Shown here: positions 46,210 to 56,759 of the stretch, piece after piece | Position numbering within the stretch: the first letter of the stretch is position 1 | Layout of the letters: each line of letters begins with the position of its first letter | From: Alopecurus myosuroides | Taxonomy: Eukaryota > Streptophyta > Magnoliopsida > Poales > Poaceae | Assembly (NCBI GenBank): GCA_028641055.1 | Contig: CM054057.1 | Coordinates: 399,822,541 to 399,886,540 of the forward strand | Reading direction: 5' to 3' | Length of the DNA: 64,000 nt | The notes under the pieces: generated by a model | Database searches by the model: none | The model's input: the letters and a program-made list of their open reading frames with translations, nothing else | Told to the model about the DNA's origin: nothing | Position numbers and translations under genes: made by a program

Positions 46210-46685
46210 TTAGCTGGACCAGGGCAGGATCCAGACCTTCGTGGATGGGCTTCGCTTTTCTTTATGTTCTCAGGCTTCTTAAGCCATGGATTTGTCTGTA
46301 CTCAGACCCCTTTGATTGCTTCCGCTGTTGTAATGGATGATATGTTGGGACATGTGTCCTCTGGATGACTGTATTCGATATTTTCTGCCTTAGTGAAGGC
46401 CAGTTGCACTTATTTCATTCTTTTGTGTCTTAGAGACATTCTGTGTTATCATTCGTACCAAACTGTTGACGTATCGTGCGTGTTTGATTATGAAGTACGT
46501 CGACAGTAGTGCCTTTAGGTTCCTAGCGGATAGTTTACCTCGACGGTGGAAGCAGGGCTTGTGTTGTCGCGCATAAGCGCAGGCCTACCAGGAAGCTGGG
46601 ACGTGGGAGCAGTTATGCCCCATAATCCAAGCACCTGACTTCCAGTTCGTGCGAGGAGTATCCTCTAGAAACCCAGGGTGCGACA

Positions 46686-46690
46686 CCGCA
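46686..46690. repeat. Target site duplication of element D, right (CCGCA)
   Basis: Partner of 32211-32215. Confidence 0.94.
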
Positions 46691-47250
46691 ACAAACAACG
46701 GCAGGCAGACCGGATTCATCGGCACGTAGTCCGGATCCCCGGTCTACTACTCCTTGTGTCTATGCTAGTCATAACCAGATATGTATACCCAAGCGTCCAC
46801 GAGTCGGATGAAACTGAAGGAACGGGACCAAAGTTATACAGAGCTGCTATGTGTCCAGAAAGTGCAACAACAATCGAGGGTTACTGGGGTTACCTCGCCC
46901 CAGGCCGGATATCTCCGGCAGGCGGGCTCGGACATGGATCATCGGCTCCACAACCCCTCGACTGCGACAACTATGCAGGCATAGCCAAAACTGTATAACA
47001 ACGGGCTCGAGACCAACAACCGATCAAAGCAGTACTCTAGACATGAAAGTTGTATTAAACAAGGCATACTAGAGTAGCTTACACACAGAGGTTACAGGAC
47101 CAACATAGGTCAAGCAACCCAACATTACAACAAGCAGCGAAAGCAAAGATGTTGCTATACAACAAGAGCAAAAGGACTAAGAGTCCGAAACATAAGCAAC
47201 GTAGCCAAACCAATACTACAGATACCAGGCTGCTGCCTGGGAACTCCTAA

Positions 47251-47300
47251 CTACTCGTCGACGTCGAGGTAGAACCCCTCTTCAGCTGCATCGCCGAAGT
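47251..47300 (-). other. LTR micro-gene, terminal exon (C)
   Basis: A T-rich tract and TTTCAG acceptor, then 50 nt in phase 1 encoding FGDAAEEGFYLDVDE and TAG. Surrounding LTR sequence does not align with D, yet phase, acidity and ending are the same. Confidence 0.6.
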
Positions 47301-47634
47301 CTGAAACAAAACAACAATGAGGCAAGGTTGAGTACAAAAGGTACTCAGCAAGACTTGGCTTTTAAGGTTCTTTGCATAAAGCCAACTTTGTTTTCCGAAG
47401 TTGAGGAAGAAAAGCACGTGTAACAGAGCATTTCTAAAACAGAGGAGGAACCTACTCAACTACTGATATCATCATGTTCTTTACTCCACCAAGTACTTTC
47501 TCATCCCCAGACTACCTTATGCTACACGAATCACCCCTCTCGACATAGTCGAGGAGGCATCCTTCATTCATTGCCAGCAGGTTTTAATCATTCCGTTAGA
47601 GTTGTCTATGATCACAGAATCCATTGCCAAGTCG

Positions 47635-47655
47635 TCCATAACCGTGGACACGGCT
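47635..47655 (-). other. Conserved CCGTG/CACGG hairpin motif (C)
   Basis: Sense AGCCGTGTCCACGGTTATGG then A. Pairing CCGT/ACGG is kept with different bases from D, and the preceding palindrome is CTTTCGGAAAG instead of CTTCTCGAGAAG. Confidence 0.6.
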
Positions 47656-48441
47656 TTCCGAAAGATTTATCCCTGCAGGGGGTACACTTTACCCACACGT
47701 GTCAACCGACTCTTAACGCCACGCGGTAACGCTCCTCTCTAAGAGCGCGGTAGAGTGTGGTCGACCATGGCCTTTACCTTGCTTAGCCCTATCCATGAGT
47801 CAACCCAAACAGGGCCACCCCGTCAACAGGGAGTTGGCCACCTCCTGACGGCACCTGTTTTGCGAGTCGGGACAAGATCCATGTACGTCCATCACTGGTC
47901 CCGGTCACGCCCTAGTTTTCTCCAAAACATTTTATGACACACCCGCAAATGGAAACTTCAATCTACGTGACCCAGGGAAGTGACTAAACAAGTTAGTTAG
48001 CCGAGCGGGGTTCATTGGCCCGCGTGTGGCTGTACGTTCAGTCTTGGCTTCGAAGGCGAGAACTCGCACCTAGGGGCATGAACGAGACAAACACCACAAC
48101 CCACAGTGGCCTCAACATCCATGCCATGTTAATCATGTTAAACAACCATATCAAAGCATAAAAACCTTTCATACTAGGTTCACGCATTATCGGCATTTCA
48201 TCAACCGGATGAAGCAGATCATAAGACTAAGCATGTCTAAGCATTGAACACACAAGGCTCTACGTTACTCTAACAACCCTAGTCATACTAGGAGGGTAAA
48301 CAGGTATGAAGGTGACATGTGAGGGGGAGGGTCATGCAGTGGATAGGTTACTCTAACAGACTCAAAACCAAGTTGAAACGAATGCATGAGTAAGAGGTTG
48401 AAAGACTCAAAACATGGGTGGAGCCATGAGGTTGTGCTTGC

Positions 48442-48504
48442 CTTGCTCGTCGAAAGTAGAGCTTGGGTTGTCGTAGAAAGCTGGGTCGTCCTCCGGATCT
48501 CGGT
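48442..48504 (-). other. LTR micro-gene, middle exon (C)
   Basis: Acceptor ATCGGTAG, 63 nt, donor CAAG|GCAAGC. Phase 1 in and out; encodes RDPEDDPAFYDNPSSTFDEQ, acidic. Sequence is unlike A/D apart from splice sites and character. The intron to the terminal exon spans 47301-48441. Confidence 0.6.
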
Positions 48505-50247
48505 CTACCGATAGCGAGCAACACCGGAAAGAAGGCAAACAATCAATACCTTACGACCATGCAATGCACAATATGTATGCATGAGTAAAACAATGCAATT
48601 GAAACGAAGTTTAAAGGATAGAACAGGAAGCTAGGGTTTTCCGCCGTAAACGACGAACACCGGAGGGGGAGAAAACCCGAAACTATAGATGTGACCAAGC
48701 TAAGATGCTCAAAAGACTTTGTAAACCTCATAGCTGGATTGCATTTGTTTCACTGATCAAAATGGTATATTACACTTAATTTTCTATTTTTATTGAATAA
48801 AAACTTTATTTTCAATATTTAATTGAATTAAATGCAAACTACAAAAGTGACCTCATTTTAAACTTGATTAAACATGTATGAAAGTGGTACAGCTGAATAG
48901 CTCTCATTTTTATGAACACATTGCATATTTTTATATATTTTTAGGAGTTATAAATTAACAGTTATTGAATTTCCAAAATCATTTTATTTTCTGTTTTCTA
49001 TTTAACAAAAGGGGCCCACTGTACAGTTCAAAAGGAGACAGAAACTGCCACTTGGCGCGCCACGTGGGCAGGTGATGTCACAGTGACATCACCATGACCT
49101 CACGGTGGCCGGCCGGTGACGGGGAGTGGCCGCCGGCGGCGATTCCGGCGACCCCCGGAAGCGTGCCTACGCTCGTTCGATGCAGCTCGACGGGGCGCAC
49201 CTAACCGTGGTGGCGCCGCCCCGGAAAGGTCACCGGCAGCGAGGTAACGACGGTGAGCGGCGGCGGGAGGCACGGGCTCCGTCGGGTTCGGTGATTCTGG
49301 CCGAGTGGGAGGAAACGGAGGGGGTGGAGAGGTTCAGGGGCTCACCACGGCCTCAACGGAGCAGACGACGGGGCCGGAGGTGGAAGCAATCGGCGGCGCG
49401 GTGGAGAAGTGGCCGGCGGCCGGAGGGGAGGAAGAAGGCGGCGATCTCCCCGATTAGGCCATCCGGGCTCGATTCCTGGGCGGAGAAGGGGCGGTGAGGA
49501 ACGGCGGTTCCAGCGGGGTGCTCGGAAGGGTGGGGGAGGGAGCAGGACGGCGGCGCTAGCGGCTCGACGGCGGCGGTCAGTTTCGGGTGGGAGAGAGAGA
49601 GAGGAGAAGAGGGGGTCGCGAGTGAGGAGTTCTCTGCGAGGGAGGCTTGATGCGGACGGCTCTTGAGGAGTCTCGGGCCTCCACGTCGACAGGGAGAGGA
49701 GCAGGAGGTGGCGCGGCGGCGGTTGCCCTCCTGTCACCGGACAGGAGGAAGACGACAGGGGCAATTTCGAAAAACCCCCCTGGGAAAGACTAAGAAATCA
49801 CAAAGAAGTCCCTGGGAATTTTTAAAACAGAACCAAAACAGAAATTTGAAGGCCTTTTTGTGAGGCAAAAATTGCACAAAAATACTCGTTGGAAAGCTCT
49901 TCAAATTTGCCACCTTTCTAGCACAAAGTTGGATCATTTTGAAAAACTTTATAGAACAACTTTGTTTGAAACCAGTTTAAGTGATCCTCTGGTAATTCTA
50001 TGATTAAATTTTAAAAGCAAAATTTTTGGTCCATTTTTCATGCATGCATGCCATGTACACAACACCTCTCTTTATTACACAAAAGTAGGGATGTTACACA
50101 AATATAACTAATTACAAGGTGCATAGACTTAAAGGCTAGCTAAAACTCAGAGTTCAAGCAACAGAAGTAAAGTCACAATGAGCCTCCATCTTCAAGCAAG
50201 AGCCACAGGCAGACATGTTGGGTGTAGACTCGAGTCCAGAAACATAT

Positions 50248-50267
50248 TCACTCATCATCAGAAAATC
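50248..50267 (-). other. LTR micro-gene, terminal exon (E)
   Basis: After AACGTGCAG, 20 nt in phase 1 encode FSDDE and TGA. Very short, but the same phase and acidic ending as C, D and A. Confidence 0.5.
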
Positions 50268-50569
50268 CTGCACGTTGGAATATGCAGCCCCCGAAGGAGG
50301 TCAGTACAATTTGATGTACTGGCAAATTACACCTTTGGTGGATATAAAATGGCAAGCCTAATACTACATGATTACTTTGGCTAGGTGGATTTTAAGGCTA
50401 TTTGCAAAAAGCCAATTTTCTCCTAACGCTTTTGTAAAGTCATTTTGTTTTCAAAGGAGTGGCAACATTGGAATAAAATCCAAGCACCACAAACACTTAG
50501 TCAAAAATTTACTTATTGAAATTGGTGATGTGATTCTTCCGTCCATCCTTGTCCAGCTGCTCATAGTTG

Positions 50570-50590
50570 TCCATAACCGGGGACACGGCT
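50570..50590 (-). other. Conserved CCGTG motif (E)
   Basis: Sense AGCCGTGTCCCCGGTTATGG then A; CCG/CGG pairing is possible. Confidence 0.55.
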
Positions 50591-51203
50591 AACAATCTTA
50601 GTTTGTTGACTCTACAGAGTTTGTGCTCTTTCACCTTCAGACTAAACTCAATCCAAACATCCTATACACCCTGAGTGCATTAAGGAAAGGAGAATAATCG
50701 AGACGAGATCTTTCGGAAGTAAGAATCCAACCCAATGGCAAGACCCGTTCCACCTATAATTTTGCTAAATCTTCTTGTCAAGCCTAGGCTGAACCCTCAC
50801 AACTTAGTTGATCAAGACAGAGCCCATATGACTAAAGATTGCACGGTAAGCAATCTAAACTTGGGGAACATCGTAATCACTTTGTACCTGGGTGGCATTC
50901 CTTCAAGTGAACTCCCCTCGGGGAGACACTCAACTATCAACAGCCCCGTACTACCATTCCACCCAGGTGGTTCATTGAGGTTATATTAAGTTTTTCATCC
51001 ACAACTTAGTAAAACACCAGTATACAAGAATGGCTAAGCATAACTAAACTTGAGGTTTGAAAATAAAAGGTTCAAAAAGGGGTGGCTACACACTACTAGA
51101 ATAATAGCATAGCATAACACTTTATAAAAGATCCTATCATGCACACTACTAAAATCCACTAATGCTTATTTAAAATATAGGTAAAATATGGGTTGTCACT
51201 TGC

Positions 51204-51263
51204 CTTGGCAGCAGGATGAGTAGGAACAACAACCACTATTGTAATATTCCTCCTCCTCACAAT
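51204..51263 (-). other. LTR micro-gene, middle exon (E)
   Basis: Acceptor TTTGTATAG, 60 nt, donor CCAAG|GCAAGT. Phase 1 in and out; encodes CEEEEYYNSGCC then a Ser/Cys-rich end. The GC-type donor is the same as in A, B, C and D. Confidence 0.52.
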
Positions 51264-52395
51264 CTATACAAATAAACAACAACACATAAACAAACAATAA
51301 AATAAAACATTACATAAACATGTATGCATGATATGCAATGATGAAAGATGCACAAAACCCACAATGGATTAAGAATGTGGTCAATTTTTTTTCTCTGGTT
51401 TCAAAATATGATAAGGGTTTTAGGAAATAAAATAAATACCAAAATAAATTATAACATTCTTAATGCTTTTAATTAGGTCTAATACACCAAACATCAAAAC
51501 TTATGATGCTAAAATGGTCTAAGTATTGTTATTTTCTACTCTCTTTACATATTACATCTTAACAAAACTATAGAACTTGCATTTAATCAAAAAGGAATTA
51601 TAAAACTAAAGTTATGAGCAAAATAGGGCAAAATAAGGATCTATGAATAACAAGGTTGTGCACGGGTCAAAAATGGAGATCTATAGATCCATTTTGTTCT
51701 ACTTGTTCTGCTGATTTCAAAAAGTACACAATTATTGCATTTGGGTTTATAGAACAAAAGTTATTGAATTTACAAGTTTTAACTTAAATCTGCCTAAAAA
51801 CAGAAAAGAATCGATCTGTGTCACCCTAAATGGCGCGTTCTGATTGGCCCATACTGATTCGCCTGGATTGGACAGGAGCTATCAGATCTAAGTGATGCAG
51901 GACGGGCCAGATCTATTCATACTAGTTCGATAACTGATCTAATCTGATCTGTTGGATTTGATCCAATGGTCAGTGTTCAAACGCGAAGGGGCGAGCGGCG
52001 TTGTTCGCCAGAAACTCGCCGGAAGCGACAGCGCAGCTTGGCACACACGGCATGGTGGCTACACAAGGAAAGAGGGGAAATGAGGCTTACCACGATGATC
52101 AGAACTTCGAAGAGACCTTGGTGGCGCAGACGTTGACCTTCCCGCGTCCTGGTTCCTCCCGAATGGCTCGCCGGAGTCGTGCGGGGCGGCCAGTGGCTGC
52201 AGACGTGGACGGCGGCGGCGATTTGTGGGGTTTAGAGTCGCATAACCGTGTCAGAGAGGAGCGCAAGGGCGAGAGGGAGTGAATGGAGGTGGAGAGAGTG
52301 ACGGAGGGACGTTGTGCTCACCGGAAACAAGGGACAATGGCGGCGGCCGTGGTGAGATCTAGAGGTTCACTGCAGGCAGCCCGGATGTGGAATGG

Positions 52396-52443
52396 CTAGG
52401 GTTTGACGTGCGGCGGAGAGAGGAGGTGCGAGGGTATAAATAG
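52396..52443 (-). promoter_or_regulatory. Probable LTR promoter (E)
   Basis: On the sense (-) strand CTATTTATAC (52434-52443) is followed about 30 nt later by AAACCCTAG (52396-52404). The TATA box is near-symmetrical, so direction is judged from the telo-box position. Confidence 0.45.
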
Positions 52444-52662
52444 GGCCGAGCAGGGGGCAGGATCGCAGTGATTTCGCTGATTAATGGCCGTGTCGATCTC
52501 GGGCGCTCACCGCGGGATTTTTCGGTGCGGGAGAAGAATGGGTGATGTCACGCTGGCGTCGGCTGAGGGTCTCGCGGGTCAGAGAGAGAACAGAGCGCGC
52601 GCAGAGTTTCTTCTCGGGCTGGCCTGTTGGGCTGGCTATTACTGCACGCTGCATGCTACGCG

Positions 52663-52682
52663 GGAGAGAGAGAGAGAGAGAG
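52663..52682. repeat. (GA)n microsatellite
   Basis: About ten GA units inside the E LTR. Confidence 0.9.
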
Positions 52683-52789
52683 GGATAGATAGGTGGGTTG
52701 GGCCCAGGGTGCGCGGTAGATTAGGATTTCCAATTTTTTCGTTCTCGGTTTTCTTTCTTTTTTATTTATTCAAAACCTTAACAAAATAG

Positions 52790-53068
52790 CACATGGACCC
52801 CTCATACTTTATCACAAAAATAAGAAAAAATATGTTTTGAAAAGCTAGAGATGTAAGGAGTCTTTTGGTACTGTTCCTTTTTCAAAAATAAAAGAGTTTT
52901 ACATACGATGGTATGGGGATTTCTAAATACCTTTTCTAATGCCTATGTGGTTAAAAAAAGAGTTTAATATTCTAGTTGAGGGTAGATGCAAGGTGATAAC
53001 ATGCTAGTATGCCATGATGCTTATGTATGCATGATGTTATTTGAATTTTCAAAACCTCAGATGTTACA
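52790..53068 (-). other. AT-rich start of E LTR
   Basis: No gene or motif beyond the LTR terminus and a TGCATGATG run also seen near the 5' ends of C and in A, B and D. Confidence 0.5.
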
Positions 53069-53073
53069 ATGAA

Positions 53074-54412
53074 TGCTTAGATGAATTTTATAATTATGTT
53101 GTTAAGCAAGACAACTTTAATAGGAGAGTGCAAAATCACCTTATGGAAAACTCTAGAGGTATTGATAATTTGCATGGCATTATTGAGAGAACCTCTAATG
53201 ATGTTAAAATGCTTGTTAAACATTTTCAAATGGTTCAAACTCAAATTTATCAACTTACTAAAGTGCAAAAAGACATGCTAGCTAATGTTTCGAGAGATAA
53301 ACATGTTTGTGAAATAATTACTAGAAGTGGTGTTTCTACTCAGGACATCCTACACGAATTGAACAAGATTCTCAACAACCTAAAAACAATAGTTCTCCTT
53401 CTAAGAAAAAGAAGAAGAGACATAAAAATGTTGTAGAATCTCCAGAACCTGCTAAAGATCCTAATAGTATATCTATTTCTGATGCTGAAACTGAAAGTGG
53501 TAATGTTAAAAGTGATGCTTCTGATAAAGAAGAACCTGTAGCTGAACCTGAAAAACAAACTAAAACTACAAAGTATATTAAGGAGGATTTCATTGACACT
53601 AAACATGGCAAAGAAACAGAGCCTTGGGTATAAAAAGCAATGGATTTTCCTAATAAGAAACAAAAATCTAAGGAAGAAGAACATTATAACAAGTTTTGTG
53701 AATGGATGAAACCTCTGTTTTTTGAGAATTCCTTTGACTGATGCTATTAAACTGCCTCCTTATTCTAAATATATGACATATATTGTCTCCAACAAAAGGA
53801 AAATTCCTAATGAGGAAATTTCTACTATGCTTGCTAATTACTCTTTCAATGGCAAGGTTCCAAAGAAGCTTGGAGATCTTGGTATTCCTAATATCCCTTG
53901 TTCTACTAATAATTATGTTAGAACTTCTTTATGTGACTTGTGAGTTGGAGTTAGTGTTATGCCTTTCTCTCTTTATAAGAGACTCTCTCTTGAAAAATTG
54001 ATACACATTGATATATCTTTGCAAATGGCTGATAAATCCACTTCTATTCCTGTTGGTATATGTGAGAATGTTCCTGTGCAAGTTGCTACTAACTGTTTGA
54101 TATTAACTGACTTTGTTGTGTTGGAAATGCCTGAAAATGATAATATGTCTATGATTCTTGGGAGACCTTTTCTTAATACTGCAGGGGCTGTTATTGATTG
54201 AAATCAAGGAAAAGTAACTTTTAATGTTAATGATAAAGAGCATACTATTTCTTTTCCCAAGAAGATTGATAGAAGATATGGTTTAAATTCAATTGAAAAT
54301 ATTGAGACCATAAAGATTGGAGAATTTTATTGTCCCGTTCCAGTACCACCGAAAGAATATGAAATCATTATGATTGGGACTATGTCTATCAAGGTTGAGG
54401 TAACATAATTGT
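53074..54412 (+). pseudogene. Element G gag (C-terminal part) and protease, Athila type
   Basis: Read piecewise in shifting frames: a Gag segment with VQTQIYQLTKVQKDMLANVS and ITRSGVSTQD; a Lys/Glu-rich linker; SKYMTYIVSNKRKIPNEEIS and NYVRTSLCDL; then the protease-like VGVSVMPFSLYKRLSLEKL and ILGRPFLNTAGAVID. These are hallmarks of Athila-lineage Gag-protease. Lesions: a frame change near 53340, another near 53720, TGA in place of a Gly-type codon at 53941-53943, and TGA at 54199-54201. No RT follows. The fragment starts in mid-gag because of insertion E. Confidence 0.85.
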
Positions 54413-54533
54413 GTAGTGATTAGCAAGGTTTTGCTTCGTATGAAAATTGTTCTGGTAACATGACTTGATCACCCTTGTTAAAAAAATGATTTTGAATGAA
54501 GAGGACAATGTTTTCACTATGTTTTCACCTTCC
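54413..54533 (+). other. Element G non-coding, up to F insertion
   Basis: No ORF. It contains ATGTTTTCACTATGTTTTCACC (54510-54531), the start of a short imperfect repeat that resumes at 61010. TSD of F: CTTCC at 54529-54533. Confidence 0.6.
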
Positions 54534-54801
54534 TGATACGTCACAAACGTATCCTTAATTTTTGATGTTCCATGTTGTTTTCTTATTGTTTCCCACATGT
54601 TTTCCTTACACTTTATGTCATTTTTATCGATTTTCTGGGACTAACCTATTAACAAGATGCTAAGTGCCAGTTCCCTGTTTTCTGCTGTTTTTTATTTCAG
54701 AAAAGTTGTTCTGGAAATATTCTCGAAATTGGACCCCATGAATCCTGAATTCCTATTTTCCCCGGAAGCATCCAGAAGTCCAAAGAGGAGTCGAAGACGG
54801 G

Positions 54802-54870
54802 CACCAGGGGGCCCTCACCATACGTGGGCCTCCCTTGGCCGCGCCTGGGGGTGGTGAGGCCACCCTGGTG
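54802..54870 (+). other. GC-rich inverted repeat in F LTR
   Basis: CACCAGGGGGCCCTCACC pairs with GGTGAGGCCACCCTGGTG (16/18) across a 33-nt spacer, just upstream of the TATA box. The second LTR has it at 59890-59907 and 59946-59963 with a longer spacer. Confidence 0.7.
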
Positions 54871-54894
54871 GCCCAACGACGTCGCCCTTTCGCC

Positions 54895-54926
54895 TATATA
54901 ATCCCCCTGATGCAAAAACCCTAGGA
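54895..54926 (+). promoter_or_regulatory. LTR promoter of F
   Basis: CCTATATAATCCCCC with TATATAA at 54895-54902, followed by AAAAACCCTAGG. The same is at 59988-59994 in the 3' LTR. Confidence 0.65.
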
Positions 54927-55925
54927 GAATCGGCGAAATTCCATGAAACCTTCCGCAGCCGCCGTCATTGTCAACCCAAGTTTCGGGGGACAGATCTCTA
55001 TTGTGGCACCCTGCCTGGACGGGGAAGTGCCCCCGGAAGCCATCTCCATCGACTCCACCACCATCTCCATCGCCGTTGCTGTCTCCTGTGATGCGGAGGG
55101 AGTAGTTCTCCCCCGAGGCTGAGGGCTCTACCGGTTGCTATGTGGTTCATCTCTCTCTCCGATGGTGTGATCTATATGTGATCGTGAGTTTTGTAATCTA
55201 GTTGAATAAGTAGATGTTACTCTTCATCTTGTGCTACTCAAGTGTTTTATTAATATGAACTTTGGAGTCGCCTTGTCCCGCGGTGTGAAGGTGACAGTGT
55301 GCTCATCGTGTGTGTCTCCTCTATGAATTGTGGTGTTTTTCTAGTACCTTCTAGGGCGCTCAAGTTGACAGTGTGGGGCTAACTAGACATGGGAATGCTT
55401 ACTTTAAGGAAATATTTTACAGCCCTACGCAATGATTAGTGTTTGTTATCCAACCGGAGAGGGTTAGGAGTAGCATAGTGAACAAAAGATATTTAGTTAT
55501 TCAAGCATGTGATCATTGTTCAGAGTGTCCACTAGTGAAAGTAGGATCCCTAGGCCTTGTTTCCAAAGCATTGAAACACCGTTTTCTGCCTGTTCTGCTA
55601 CATGTTTGCTTGCTGCCATATTTATTTCAGATTGCTATTATTACTGATAACCATCCATATTACTCACATTTCACTATCTCTTCGCCGAACTAGTGCACCT
55701 ATATACCTGACAAGTATATTGGGTGTGTTGGGGACACAAGCGACTTCTTGTATCTTAATTGCAGGGTTGCTTGAGAGGGATATCTTTAACCTCTACCTCC
55801 TAGAGTTCGATAAACCTTGGGTGTTCCACTTGATGGAAACTTGTTGTTGTTCTACAAACCTCTGCACTTGGAGGCCCAACACTGTCTACAAGAATAGAAG
55901 CGTGCGTAGACATCAAGCGCTTTTC

Positions 55926-55943
55926 TGGCTCCATTGCCAGGGA
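55926..55943 (+). other. Element F primer binding site (tRNA-Asp type, degenerate)
   Basis: TGGCTCCATTGCCAGGGA, ten bases after the LTR, differs at three positions from the complement of the tRNA-Asp 3' end usual for this lineage. The changes probably arose after insertion. Confidence 0.65.
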
Positions 55944-56066
55944 GGTAAGGTAGAAGGTACTCACATCCTCGGGTGTGAGTGCTCGAAGTTATTTCCTTTA
56001 GATTCTGCAATTAAATTTTGTTGTTTCTTGTTTTCACTAGTTAGGCTTAATGGAAAACATAAAAAT

Positions 56067-56759
56067 ATGAGAGAGCTTTATAATCTTTATCTTGAGTTAG
56101 GACATGAAGTGTTTGAACAGAAAATTAAAAAACCTATGGAGCTTTATTTGCATGCTAGTAGCAATGTTATTAGTATGAATTCTTTGAACATCATTATTGC
56201 TAATGCTATGGAAAATTCTAAGCTTGTGGAAGTTGGTTTTGATGAATATGATATTTTTAGTCCCCCAAGTTTTGAGGAGGAAATTTTATTTGATGATACT
56301 TTATCTCCAATATATGATGAGTATAATGATTGTGGCATTCTAGTGCCACCTATTATTGAGGATAAATTTTATTGTGATTATGATATGCCTCTTATATGTG
56401 ATGATTACAATGATAAATATGATATTTTCAGTCCACCTACTATTGAGGAGAAAATTAATTATGATTGCAAAATGCCTCCTATATTTGATGATTATGGTGA
56501 TGAGAATAATAATGATATCTATTTTGTTGACTTTGCTCCCACTACTATTAATAAGAATGACTATGCTTATGTGGGGAGTAATAATTCTTTTATGCATGTG
56601 GCTCATGATAATAATGTTTCTTGTGATAGTTATATTGTTAATTTTATTCATGATGCTACTGAAAGTTATTATGATAGAGGGAAACATGGTTTTATGTATG
56701 TCAATAATATTAAGTTTCCCCTCTTTATGTTGGAAATTTTTAAGTTGCACTTGTGTTGA
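56067..56759 (+). CDS. Element F ORF of unknown function with acidic tandem repeats
   Basis: 230 codons from ATG 56067 (MRELYNLYLELGHEVFE...), open to TGA. The frame continues upstream without an ATG. After a helical N-terminus it has three tandem units of about 27 residues with the pattern SPP-x-x-EE/EDK...MP-x-I-DDYND (YDIFSPPSFEEE; ILVPPIIEDK; YDIFSPPTIEEK), rich in Asp, Glu, Tyr and Ile. The C-terminus contains NNIKFPLFMLEI, a string I recognise from many Triticeae Athila-type repeats. Not gag, pol or env. Whether it is translated is unknown, but its survival in an element with badly diverged LTRs suggests past selection or luck. Confidence 0.6.
   Translation: MRELYNLYLELGHEVFEQKIKKPMELYLHASSNVISMNSLNIIIANAMENSKLVEVGFDEYDIFSPPSFEEEILFDDTLSPIYDEYNDCGILVPPIIEDKFYCDYDMPLICDDYNDKYDIFSPPTIEEKINYDCKMPPIFDDYGDENNNDIYFVDFAPTTINKNDYAYVGSNNSFMHVAHDNNVSCDSYIVNFIHDATESYYDRGKHGFMYVNNIKFPLFMLEIFKLHLC

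Larger units (their letters stand above)
32216..46685 (+). mobile_element. LTR retrotransposon D, complete, apparently autonomous (Tekay/Del-like)
   Basis: D is 14,470 bp with TSD CCGCA and two LTRs of exactly 4321 bp, with about five substitutions counted between them. Internal order: iMet primer site, leader with splice signals, extra ORF (36911-37726), a single Gag-Pol ORF (37938-42326), PPT hairpin and polypurine tract. All catalytic residues checked are present. It is the youngest intact element here and could plausibly have supplied proteins to B-like derivatives. Whether it is expressed cannot be seen. Confidence 0.96.
42365..46685 (+). repeat. Element D 3' LTR (4321 bp)
   Basis: Collinear with the 5' LTR at an offset of 10,149. 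Substitutions noted near 43030, 44114, 44152, 44346 and 46473. Confidence 0.95.
46691..50098 (-). repeat. Element C 5' LTR, main part (3408 bp)
   Basis: On the - strand it starts TGTAACATCCC at 50098 and continues to the D insertion. 49094-50098 matches window positions 1-1004. 49030-49720 is GC-rich; 48740-49020 is AT-rich with nothing named. It carries the terminal and middle micro-exons and the CCGTG motif. The TSD of C on this side would be CAAAT (50099-50103); its partner is outside the window. Confidence 0.92.
50099..53068 (-). mobile_element. Element E, 5' part of a long LTR (or solo LTR), interrupted by C
   Basis: On the - strand TGTAACATCTGAGG starts at 53068 next to gag-like DNA of G, and the sequence is cut at 50098 by C. 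Relationship to the long-LTR chromovirus group is shown by the CCGTG motif, micro-exon signatures and the TGTACTGACC string near the terminal exon. The rest of E lies beyond the window's left edge. 51270-51960 is AT-rich and holds nothing I can name. Probable TSD on this side ATGAA (53069-53073). Confidence 0.8.
54534..55915 (+). repeat. Element F 5' LTR
   Basis: Starts TGATACGTCACAAACGTATC, a start typical of Triticeae Athila-type LTRs. Holds an 18-nt inverted repeat (54802-54819 with 54853-54870, 16 of 18 pairing), a TATA box and a telo-box. Confidence 0.92.

Noticed and set aside
52434..52443. TATA box of a plus-strand (antisense) promoter in E.
   Set aside because: The box is almost symmetrical; the AAACCCTAG telo-box lies downstream only on the element's sense (minus) strand, so a sense promoter fits better. 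An antisense role is not excluded.
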